A stretch of DNA of 22,159 nucleotides from Izemoplasma sp964435595 (lineage in GTDB: Bacteria; Bacillota_I; Bacilli_A; Izemoplasmatales; Izemoplasmataceae), in assembly GCA_964435595.1 (NCBI GenBank), contig CAYSZV010000027.1, positions 1-22,159 on the forward strand, read 5' to 3'. A program made the position numbers and the translations under genes. Of this stretch, positions 8,246 to 15,068 are shown one piece after another (positions within the stretch are counted from its first letter, which is position 1; every line of letters begins with the position of its first letter). The notes below the pieces were generated by a model, which made no database searches, was not told the DNA's origin, and saw only the letters and a list, made by a program, of their open reading frames with translations.

Positions 8246-9806
8246 ATATATTGAAATAACGAAACGATTCGATAAAATATCTCCTTTTAGCATCAATGAT
8301 TATATAAAATTAGATGGATATAAAGTGTTAAAAAAAGTATTAAAAATGAAACAGAGTGATGTGATTAACGAAATCACTCTGTCAAAAATCACTGGTAGAG
8401 GTGGAGCTGGATTTCCTGTTTCAGTGAAAATGAAAAGTTTTGCGAATGAGTCAGGGATAAAATATGTTGTCTGCAATGCTGATGAAGGAGAGCCAGGAAA
8501 CTTTAAAGATCGCTACTTAATGGAAAAAGACCCTCATCAAATCATTGAAGGTATGTTAATTAGCGCATATAGTACAGGTGCTACATATGGATACATTTAT
8601 ATTAGAGGTGAGTATTCAGATGCGATACGCACCATCAAACACGCAGTTGATGAAGCATATAAAAACAAGTACTTGGGAACAAACATTTTAGGCTCAGATT
8701 TTAGTTTTGATATTGAAATAAGAAGAGGGGCTGGCGCATACATCTGTGGTGAGGAATTTTCTTTGATTGAATCAATTGAAGGAAAGGCTGGGCGTGTTAG
8801 AGTTAAGCCACCATATCCAACAGAACAAGGTGTGTATAATAAACCGACCCTTTTGAATAATGTTGAAACATTTTGTAACCTACCATTTATTCTTAGAATC
8901 GGTGGAAAAGAGTATTCGAAAATAGGGAATGAATTTGAAACTGGTACAAAATTAATAAGCTTAAGTGGTACTGTTAAAAATACAGGAGTATTTGAAGTTC
9001 CCTTTGGAACAACAATTAGAGACGTGATTGAAGTTCTAGGTGGAGGAACACTTGAAAATAAAAAAGTAGAAGGTTTGAAGGTTATCGGTGAAAATTATGT
9101 TCAGGAAGCTGTTCAAAAAATAACCAGTCTTGAAATAAGACCCAGATGGCATTTTATCGGTCATCTGCAAAAGAATAAGGTTCGAGACGTTGTTAAACAT
9201 TTTCATACAATCGATTCCGTGGATTCCCCGGGGCTTCTCAGCAGAATAAACAGGATTGCCGGTGAAGAGGGCAGACATCTTGAGGTTCTTCTTCAGGTGA
9301 ACCTGGTTGGAGAGGAAAGCAAATTTGGATTNNNNNNNNNNGTTCAATTAGGTGGAGCAAGTGGAGTGATTATTCCCGAGTCGCTTTTGGACGTAGAAAT
9401 CGATAATGAAAAATTCGCGAATTTCGATTCAAAAATTGGAGCGGGAGCAATTATTGTAATTGATGAGAGGTTTGATTTGTTTGATCTTGTTTTGAAAAAC
9501 ATGGATTTCTTCAAACATGAATCTTGTGGAAAATGCACTCCTTGTAGAGAAGGGACTGTTCAGTTATATAAATTAGTAGAAAAAATAGCAAACGGTACAG
9601 GTCAGTTAAAAGATTTGGAAAAATTGAAAGAACTATCAATTAATGTAAAAGAAAACTCATTGTGTGGACTTGGTATGGCTGCACCAAATCCAATATTATG
9701 TACATTGGAATACTTTTATGATGAATACTTAGAACGCATCAATGAAAATCATAGCAACAATAGTGACAATAAAGGATTCATTAGTGATGCAACGATTAGA
9801 AGATAG
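8238..9806 (+). CDS. nuoF: NuoF/FdsB-like NADH-binding flavoprotein subunit, interrupted by an assembly artefact
   Basis: This subunit binds FMN, NAD(H) and a [4Fe-4S] cluster and passes electrons between the alpha subunit and NAD+. Seen are GRGGAGFP (53-60), CNADEGEPGNFKDR, GAGAYICGEE and PTLLNNVETF before the break. After it come VQLGGASG, the cluster motif ESCGKCTPCREG and SLCGLG. Codons at about 9081-9331 do not belong: they encode part of a YggS-type protein and run into ten Ns (9332-9341). The frame stays open across all of this by chance. Without the segment, 281 + 154 codons give about 435 residues, close to the 445 of E. coli NuoF, so at most a few residues are missing. The ATG at 8238 follows AAGGAGG; an earlier ATG at 8217 does not. 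There is no N-terminal thioredoxin-like extension. Confidence 0.9.
   Translation: MIEYIEITKRFDKISPFSINDYIKLDGYKVLKKVLKMKQSDVINEITLSKITGRGGAGFPVSVKMKSFANESGIKYVVCNADEGEPGNFKDRYLMEKDPHQIIEGMLISAYSTGATYGYIYIRGEYSDAIRTIKHAVDEAYKNKYLGTNILGSDFSFDIEIRRGAGAYICGEEFSLIESIEGKAGRVRVKPPYPTEQGVYNKPTLLNNVETFCNLPFILRIGGKEYSKIGNEFETGTKLISLSGTVKNTGVFEVPFGTTIRDVIEVLGGGTLENKKVEGLKVIGENYVQEAVQKITSLEIRPRWHFIGHLQKNKVRDVVKHFHTIDSVDSPGLLSRINRIAGEEGRHLEVLLQVNLVGEESKFGXXXXVQLGGASGVIIPESLLDVEIDNEKFANFDSKIGAGAIIVIDERFDLFDLVLKNMDFFKHESCGKCTPCREGTVQLYKLVEKIANGTGQLKDLEKLKELSINVKENSLCGLGMAAPNPILCTLEYFYDEYLERINENHSNNSDNKGFISDATIRR
9081..9331 (+). other. Foreign fragment of a YggS/PLPBP-type gene inside nuoF (probable chimeric join)
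   Basis: The translation contains GENYVQEAV, RWHFIGHLQKNKV, a TIDSVDS stretch and LLQVNLVGEESKFG, in family order. These are the middle part, roughly residues 50-140, of the pyridoxal-phosphate-binding YggS/PLPBP family, which has no link to NADH dehydrogenases. The N-terminus with the cofactor lysine and the C-terminus are absent. By hand count it is about 42 percent G+C (near 47 percent in its last 130 bases), clearly above the flanks, and it abuts the gap. The left edge is uncertain by about 10 bases because GLK-VI could belong to either protein. Confidence 0.88.
9332..9341. other. Assembly gap (10 N)
   Basis: Ten undetermined bases sit between the foreign fragment and the resumption of NuoF at the VQLGG block. 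The true gap length is unknown and may be zero or negative. Confidence 0.99.
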
Positions 9807-9816
9807 AGGTGATCTT

Positions 9817-12498
9817 ATGAGTAAAGTTACGATTTATATAAACGGACATGAATTACAAGTAGATCAAAATCAAACAATCTTAGAAGCAGCCAAAAAAGAA
9901 GGAATCTTTATTCCTACCTTTTGCCATGATGAACGACTTGAACCTGAAGCTTCTTGTCGTGTTTGTGTTGTTGAAATAGAAGGACAAAACAAACTACAAA
10001 CATCTTGTAGTACAAAAGTCAAAGAAGGTATGAGAATAGATACTGAATCACCACGTGTTCAACGAGCTCGAAACGAAGTGATTGAGTTGATGTGGGCATC
10101 CCATCCAAATGATTGTGTTGTTTGTGATGCAAATGAGGATTGTAAGTTACAAGATTATATGTATTTATATGATATTACAAGTGATAATAAATACGATGGA
10201 CACCAACGACAATTTAAAATAGATGATACCAATAAATTCTTCTATATCGATCCCGATAAGTGTATCTTATGTGGATTGTGTGTAAGAGTTTGTTCTGAAC
10301 TCCAAGGTGTTGAAGCTTTGGGGCTAAATGAAAGAGGCTACGAAACCTTTGTATCATTTGCTCATAATCTGGGAATGGAATACTCCAACTGTGTAAGTTG
10401 TGGGAATTGCGTGAGTATTTGTCCAACAGGGGCACTGATGGAAAAAAGCAGAAATAAATTTAGAATGCATGAAACAAAGAAAACACTAACAACTTGTGTG
10501 TATTGTGGAGTTGGATGCCAATTCAATATCGTATCGAAAAATGATATAATTGTTAGAATAGAGCCTGTAAATGCTGTACCAAACGAAGGACTCCTTTGTG
10601 TTAAAGGTAAATTCGCATATAAATTTGTCAATCATGAAGACCGTGTCACAAGTCCTTTGATTAAGAAAGATGGTACATTTGTAGAAGCATCCTGGAAAGA
10701 AGCGTATGATCTCATTTTTAAAAAAATGAACTATCATTTAGAAACAAATGGAAAACATAGTATTGTTGGTCTAGCAAGTGCGAAGTGTACCAATGAAGAA
10801 AACTATTTATTTCAGAAATTTATTAGAATGTATGTCGGAACAAACAATGTAGACCATTGTGCACGACTGTGCCATGCTTCAACTGTATCAGGACTTGCCA
10901 CTACACTAGGTAGTGGAGCAATGACAAACAGTATCGCTGAAGTCAAAAATAATGATGTTATCTTTGTCACAGGAAGCAATACTACAGAGACACATCCAGT
11001 GATTGGTAGTTTTATGAAACAGGCACAAAAACGTGGTGCAAAAATCATTGTTGCTGAGCCTAGAAAAATCGATTTAGCAGAACATGCAGATCTATACATA
11101 AGAATTAAGCCAGGAACGAATGTTGCCCTACTCAATTCAATGATGAAAGTGATTTATGATGAAGACTTATACGATAAAGAATACATCAAAGAATTCACAG
11201 AAAACTATGATGCATTCATCAAAATTATCAAAGAGTTTGATATTGAAGAAGGAGCGAAAATTTGTGGCTGTGAAGTTGAAGAAATTAAGACTGCAGCAAG
11301 AATGTATGCGAATTCACCCAATGCTGGAATCTATTACGCGATGGGTATTACCCAACATAGTAATGGAACCAATCATGTAAAATCAATTGCAAACTTAGCA
11401 TTGATGACAGGAAATGTCGGGAAAGAAAATGCAGGAATTAATCCACTGCGTGGACAAAACAATGTACAAGGAGCTTGTGATATGGGTGGATTACCTAACA
11501 ACTATCCTGGATATCAAAAAGTATATGATAAAGAAGTCCAAGCTAAATTCGAAAAGGCATGGAATACAAGACTTGATGATAATGTAGGTTTGAGTCTACC
11601 CCATATGATCAACGGAGCCTATAATGAAACAATTAAGATGATGTATGTAATGGGTGAAAATCCAATTGTAAGTGATCCTGATATTACCCACGTAAAAGAA
11701 GCATTTGGAAAACTAGATTTCTTAGTGGTTCAGGATTTGTTTATTACAGAAACTGCTGAATTTGCTGATGTAATATTACCGGCAGCATCATTTGCTGAAA
11801 AAGATGGTACTTTTACAAATACAGAACGAAGAGTACAACGAGTAAGAAAAGCAATAGAGCCAATAGGAAATAGTAAATCAGACGGACTGATTATTCAGGA
11901 ATTAATGCAGTATTTTGATCCTGAATACAAAATAAAAAACGCTAGTGAAATCATGGATGAGATTGTTGAATTAACTCCAATTTATTCTGGTGTTGATTAT
12001 CAGCGTATTGAACATCTAGGATTGCAGTGGCCAGTAAAAGATAAAAATCATATGGGAACAAAATTTTTATATGATGGTGGATTCGAAAAATTAGGGAAAG
12101 CTATGTTTACACCGGTACAATATCGTGGAGCTGCCGAACTTCCTGATCAAACGTATCCACTAATACTTACTACAGGTAGAACATTGTATCACTATCATAC
12201 AATTACGCTAACAGGTAAGAATGAGGAAATCATGGAAATCATTCCAGTGAATTTCATTGAAGTAAACCCACAAACAGCTAAAAGGTACAAGTTAAAAGAA
12301 TTAGAAAGTGTGATTGTTTCTTCTAGAAGGGGAGAAACAAAAGCAGAAGTACATATCACAGATAAGATTGGTGAGGATACAATATTCATGCCATTCCATT
12401 TTGCTGATGGAGCCAACATGTTAACCAACACTGCATTGGATGAGACATGTAATATTCCGGAATTGAAGGTGTGTGCTGTTGAAATTAAAAAACAGTAG
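9817..12498 (+). CDS. fdhF: Formate dehydrogenase alpha subunit with NuoG-type Fe-S domain (FdsA-like, Cys form)
   Basis: The catalytic subunit oxidises formate to CO2 at a bis-MGD tungsten or molybdenum centre, or runs in reverse. The 893-residue protein starts with a [2Fe-2S] ferredoxin domain (Cys36, 47, 50, 64) and a NuoG-type His-Cys [4Fe-4S] site (His96, Cys100, 103, 109). Two ferredoxin clusters follow (Cys149/152/155/159 and 192/195/198/202), then the proximal cluster of the catalytic domain (Cys227, 230, 234, 261) and Lys263. The metal ligand is Cys352 in ARLCHAS, the position of selenocysteine in E. coli FdhH, followed by His353; the RGQNNVQGACDMG block with its arginine is present. 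The ATG at 9817 follows AGAGGTGAT; the frame opens earlier at 9742 but without a ribosome site. It overlaps the mobA-fdhD start by about 20 bases. Confidence 0.96.
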   Translation: MSKVTIYINGHELQVDQNQTILEAAKKEGIFIPTFCHDERLEPEASCRVCVVEIEGQNKLQTSCSTKVKEGMRIDTESPRVQRARNEVIELMWASHPNDCVVCDANEDCKLQDYMYLYDITSDNKYDGHQRQFKIDDTNKFFYIDPDKCILCGLCVRVCSELQGVEALGLNERGYETFVSFAHNLGMEYSNCVSCGNCVSICPTGALMEKSRNKFRMHETKKTLTTCVYCGVGCQFNIVSKNDIIVRIEPVNAVPNEGLLCVKGKFAYKFVNHEDRVTSPLIKKDGTFVEASWKEAYDLIFKKMNYHLETNGKHSIVGLASAKCTNEENYLFQKFIRMYVGTNNVDHCARLCHASTVSGLATTLGSGAMTNSIAEVKNNDVIFVTGSNTTETHPVIGSFMKQAQKRGAKIIVAEPRKIDLAEHADLYIRIKPGTNVALLNSMMKVIYDEDLYDKEYIKEFTENYDAFIKIIKEFDIEEGAKICGCEVEEIKTAARMYANSPNAGIYYAMGITQHSNGTNHVKSIANLALMTGNVGKENAGINPLRGQNNVQGACDMGGLPNNYPGYQKVYDKEVQAKFEKAWNTRLDDNVGLSLPHMINGAYNETIKMMYVMGENPIVSDPDITHVKEAFGKLDFLVVQDLFITETAEFADVILPAASFAEKDGTFTNTERRVQRVRKAIEPIGNSKSDGLIIQELMQYFDPEYKIKNASEIMDEIVELTPIYSGVDYQRIEHLGLQWPVKDKNHMGTKFLYDGGFEKLGKAMFTPVQYRGAAELPDQTYPLILTTGRTLYHYHTITLTGKNEEIMEIIPVNFIEVNPQTAKRYKLKELESVIVSSRRGETKAEVHITDKIGEDTIFMPFHFADGANMLTNTALDETCNIPELKVCAVEIKKQ

Positions 12499-13831
12499 AT
12501 CGGCGATTATCTTAGCTGGTGGGGAATCAAAAAGAATGGGCTTTAATAAAGAGTATTTAAAAATAGATGATGAGTATTTGATTCACAAACAAATCAAAGA
12601 ACTAATTCCGTTGTTTAACGAAGTGATTGTTGTGACAAATAATCCTGACTTTTATGATGGATATGATGTGAAAACTACTTCTGATATTATCTTAATGAAA
12701 TCACCACTTATTGGGCTACATGCGGGACTCCATGCATCAAGTAATGATTACAATTATTTGCTTGCTTGTGATATGCCATTTATCGACGAATCATATATCG
12801 AGATGGTAGGTACATTGTTGAACAATAAAGAAGCTTATGTGTGTAAATCTGGCAAGTATTTCGAGCCGTTTCATGGATATTATCATAAGTCACTTATTCC
12901 AAAATTAGAGGAATTTGTTGAAGGAAATTTAAAATTTCAAGATTTCATTGAAACATTAGATTATGAAATAATAGAGACAGATGAAACACATAAAGCGATG
13001 TTTAAAAATTTAAACTATCCTGTTGATATTGACACTTTAAATTCTGAATTTAACACTGTTGAACAGTTTGAAGTTGAGAAGATTTTCCAGCATCATGTAG
13101 AACTTTTAAAGGATTATGTGATTAGAGAATTTCCTTTAACGTTATATATCAACAATCAAAAATACATCACATTATTGATTACTCCCACAAACATAAAAGA
13201 ACTTATATATGGATACATGAGAAGTGAGAAATTAATTCTTAAACAGGAAGATGTAATTGAGTGGGAAATCGATACGGATAACTTTAGAGCTGATGTCAAA
13301 ATCATCAGTGATATAGATGAAACCGATCAAAGCAAAGACAAATTACTGACAAGTGGCTGCGGTGTAGGAACTCGTTTCCATGAGGACTTGGATAACCTAA
13401 TGGTTGAAGCAGTACAAAGTGACTTCACAATCAGTCATACAGATATCCTAAATGCGAGTCGAGATTTAAACAATAAATCTGGACTATTCCGTCTTACAGG
13501 TGGAGTGCATAGTTGTTTGTTCATCAATAAGTTTTACCAGTATTATGTAGAAGATATCGGAAGACATAATGCAGTTGACAAAGTAGTAGGGCATATCCTC
13601 ATTGAAGAAATTGATCCAACACATAGTTATATCTTTAGTAGTGGTCGAATTAGTAGTGACATGTTGATTAAATGTGCGGTATCACACATCCCTATCGTAA
13701 TGAGTAGAAGTGCACCAACATCTCTTGCGGTGAAACTCGCAAGAAGATTAGGAATCACTTTAATTGGGTTTGTTCGTGGAAATAAGTTTAATGTTTACTC
13801 AAACACACATAGAGTTTGTGTTGGAAAGTAA
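12479..13831 (+). CDS. fdhD: MobA-FdhD fusion: Mo/W cofactor guanylyltransferase plus formate dehydrogenase sulfurtransferase
   Basis: This single 450-residue protein joins two maturation enzymes. Residues about 6-195 are MobA, which adds GMP to the cofactor: SAIILAGGESKRMG, PLIGLHAGL and the metal-binding LLACDMPF. Residues about 205-450 are FdhD, which sulfurates bis-MGD before it enters formate dehydrogenase: TSGCGVG with Cys294, LTGGVHSCLF, VEDIGRHNAVDKVVGH, SSGRISSDM, SRSAPTSLAV and GFVRGNKFNVY. Many FdhD proteins have a CxxC at the active site; here only the first Cys is present. I chose TTG at 12479, 8 bases after AAGGTG; GTG at 12473 is only 2 bases from that site and would add two residues. 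It overlaps the end of the alpha-subunit gene and ends the operon. Confidence 0.93.
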   Translation: MKLKNSRSAIILAGGESKRMGFNKEYLKIDDEYLIHKQIKELIPLFNEVIVVTNNPDFYDGYDVKTTSDIILMKSPLIGLHAGLHASSNDYNYLLACDMPFIDESYIEMVGTLLNNKEAYVCKSGKYFEPFHGYYHKSLIPKLEEFVEGNLKFQDFIETLDYEIIETDETHKAMFKNLNYPVDIDTLNSEFNTVEQFEVEKIFQHHVELLKDYVIREFPLTLYINNQKYITLLITPTNIKELIYGYMRSEKLILKQEDVIEWEIDTDNFRADVKIISDIDETDQSKDKLLTSGCGVGTRFHEDLDNLMVEAVQSDFTISHTDILNASRDLNNKSGLFRLTGGVHSCLFINKFYQYYVEDIGRHNAVDKVVGHILIEEIDPTHSYIFSSGRISSDMLIKCAVSHIPIVMSRSAPTSLAVKLARRLGITLIGFVRGNKFNVYSNTHRVCVGK

Positions 13832-13849
13832 CAAATCTAAGAATGATAG

Positions 13850-13858
13850 TGATATAAT
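13850..13858 (+). promoter_or_regulatory. Extended -10 promoter after fdhD
   Basis: TGA followed by TATAAT (13853-13858) forms an extended -10 on the plus strand 19 bases after the fdhD stop. No good -35 is seen. It would start a transcript near 13865 that runs to the terminator at 13973-14006. Confidence 0.45.
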
Positions 13859-13864
13859 AATTAG

Positions 13865-14006
13865 TTGCAACGAACAGAGATGCAAAATCTTGAAAAGCTG
13901 ACGAATTGTATCACAGATGACCTATAAGGATACGGAATATATATTATGTAACAGATATGTATTTAAGCCTAAAAAAAGGATTTATCTAACTAGATAAATC
14001 CTTTTT
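13865..14006 (+). ncRNA. Candidate small RNA, or 3' UTR of the fdh operon
   Basis: About 140 bases lie between an extended -10 promoter and a strong terminator with no credible gene. Local pairing is visible: GTAT (13908-13911) with ATAC (13930-13933), enclosing CCT-ATA-AGG (13921-13929), and a small AGAT/ATCT hairpin (13878-13890). Two short frames exist, 13880-13927 (15 residues) and 13917-13997 (26 residues), neither with a good ribosome site. I recognise no known RNA family. It could equally be untranslated tail of the fdhD transcript. Confidence 0.35.
13973..14006. terminator. Long perfect bidirectional terminator
   Basis: The 16-bp arms 13973-13988 and 13991-14006 are exact reverse complements (AAAAAGGATTTATCTA and its complement) around a nominal 2-base loop, with A- and T-tracts at the ends. 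It separates the converging fdh operon or candidate RNA (plus) from plsC (minus). Confidence 0.88.
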
Positions 14007-14023
14007 ACACGCCCAAATAGTAA

Positions 14024-14851
14024 TCACTCAGAAGCAAATGTTTTGCCTAGCGAGCTAACAATTACTTCTTTAACTCGTTGAGAAAGCTCGATTGATTTCA
14101 TTTCCTTAAAATCGTCATAAAGCAATGGTTTATGAATTACTACAGTAACTCTTTTTATAAAAGGCCATTTGATTTTTCTGTAATTTTTTGGCTTGACTAT
14201 TGTTATTGGAACAAGTGGCTGTTTACTACGCAAAGCCACTTTGAATGCACCATGTTTAAAATCCAGTACCGATTCTACGTTTGGACTTCTTGTTCCTTCT
14301 GGGTAGATAACCATTGAAAACCCATTTTGAACATTATTTACAACTTGCCTTATAGCTTTTGCGCTTTGTCTGGGATCTTTTCTATGAATCATAACACATC
14401 CTAGTTTCGGTGCAAACCTACCTATTGCAAAAATTTTAAACGCTCCTTCTTTTCCTAGAGCAGCAACTGGATTATCATAGAGTGCATACATTACGATTGG
14501 TAAATCTATCCAAGAAGAATGATTGGCATAAATTGTGAAACCAGGATCATGTGGTAAATTTTCTTTCCCTATTACTTTGATTCTAAATCTTAAGAAATGT
14601 ATTGGGACACTTACAATTTGCTTTGCAAGTTTATGAACGAACATTGATTTGTGTTGTTTTCCTTTTTCTAGAGATAAATAAAATATTTCCAGAATTAACC
14701 CTACGAAAAGAGTAGTTACAAGTAGCCCCACTAAAAAACTTAGTATAATGGCAAATATATCGTTAATGATTCCGTCAACACGGTAATCAAAAATATATAT
14801 ACCCAACAGTGTAAATGATACATCAAATAATATTATTATAATTGCAAACAT
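14024..14851 (-). CDS. plsC: 1-acyl-sn-glycerol-3-phosphate acyltransferase (PlsC family)
   Basis: PlsC adds the second acyl chain to lysophosphatidic acid, giving phosphatidic acid at the membrane. The 275-residue protein has two hydrophobic N-terminal segments (about 1-22 and 31-60) that anchor it. The acyltransferase domain follows, with the HX4D catalytic motif NHSSWID (His111, Asp116), a glycerol-phosphate-contacting FAPKLGC region and YPEGTRS (183-189). The ATG at 14849-14851 follows AGGTGA. It is transcribed alone from an extended -10 at 14889-14897 and ends at the terminator shared with the fdh operon. plsY, the enzyme of the preceding step, lies on the same strand 4 kb upstream, separated by the ABC pair. 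Confidence 0.93.
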   Translation of the reverse strand: MFAIIIILFDVSFTLLGIYIFDYRVDGIINDIFAIILSFLVGLLVTTLFVGLILEIFYLSLEKGKQHKSMFVHKLAKQIVSVPIHFLRFRIKVIGKENLPHDPGFTIYANHSSWIDLPIVMYALYDNPVAALGKEGAFKIFAIGRFAPKLGCVMIHRKDPRQSAKAIRQVVNNVQNGFSMVIYPEGTRSPNVESVLDFKHGAFKVALRSKQPLVPITIVKPKNYRKIKWPFIKRVTVVIHKPLLYDDFKEMKSIELSQRVKEVIVSSLGKTFASE

Positions 14852-14888
14852 GATCTCACCTATTTTTATTTCGCCTTCGTTTTCTGTA

Positions 14889-14897
14889 ATTATAACA
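14889..14897 (-). promoter_or_regulatory. plsC promoter (extended -10)
   Basis: On the minus strand TGT then TATAAT lies 37 bases before the plsC ATG. The -35 is weak (TCTTTC, 17 bp upstream) and falls inside the hairpin at 14913-14933. Confidence 0.5.
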
Positions 14898-14912
14898 TAT
14901 TAATTTATTATG

Positions 14913-14936
14913 AAAGACCTTTTATAGGTCTTTTTT
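14913..14936 (+). terminator. Terminator-like hairpin with no plus-strand gene before it
   Basis: AAAGACCT (14913-14920) pairs with AGGTCTTT (14926-14933) over a 5-base loop and is followed by more T on the plus strand. The only DNA before it on that strand is antisense to plsC. Its right arm is part of the repeated plsY 3' end. Confidence 0.5.
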
Positions 14937-14950
14937 CTTAATGCTTGACG
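14925..14950. repeat. Direct repeat, left copy (plsY tail)
   Basis: This is the left member of a 26-base direct repeat whose other copy is at 18846-18871. The first 17 bases are identical. The two copies bracket the ABC transporter pair, 3.9 kb apart. Confidence 0.8.
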
Positions 14951-14959
14951 AGTGCGTTT
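14925..14959 (-). pseudogene. Relict of a plsY 3' end
   Basis: Bases 14925-14950 match 18846-18871, the end of plsY, at 24 of 26 positions. Read on the minus strand in the plsY frame, the relict encodes K-x-x-RQALRKKT, the same tail as PlsY (KGVRQALRKKT). The stop has become TAT, and a TAA replaces a Glu codon just before the tail. Homology fades beyond about 14960. Confidence 0.6.
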
Positions 14960-15015
14960 TTATATTTATAGGTCTGGGATTTGTGCTGACTCAATTAAAT
15001 GCAACTAGTGGTTGA

Positions 15016-15044
15016 TTGTATATTAGACAATACAAGAATACAAT
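15016..15044 (+). promoter_or_regulatory. Promoter of the ABC transporter pair, with inverted repeat
   Basis: A -35 TTGTAT (15016-15021) and a -10 TACAAT (15039-15044) are 17 bp apart, 25 bases before the first ABC gene. TTGTAT and ATACAA (15030-15035) form a 6-bp inverted repeat inside the promoter, and ATACAAT recurs at 15038-15044. A repressor or activator could bind there. Confidence 0.5.
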
Positions 15045-15068
15045 TATTACAGTTACAGGAGGCGTGTT

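Noticed and set aside
9081..9341. A true NuoF-YggS domain fusion
   Set aside because: Only a middle slice of YggS is present, it interrupts a NuoF core block, its composition differs and it touches an N gap. The remaining NuoF is complete without it.
10858..10875. Selenocysteine in the formate dehydrogenase
   Set aside because: The ligand codon is TGC, not TGA, and there is no in-frame TGA in the gene.
10486..11135. Reverse-strand frames inside the formate dehydrogenase alpha gene
   Set aside because: They are shadows of a gene with complete family motifs, have no ribosome sites and no recognisable domains. The same holds for the other antisense frames in the window.
13880..13997. Two small overlapping frames (15 and 26 residues) after fdhD
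   Set aside because: Neither has a ribosome site at proper spacing, they are in different frames, the second runs into the terminator stem, and neither resembles a known small protein such as FdsD.
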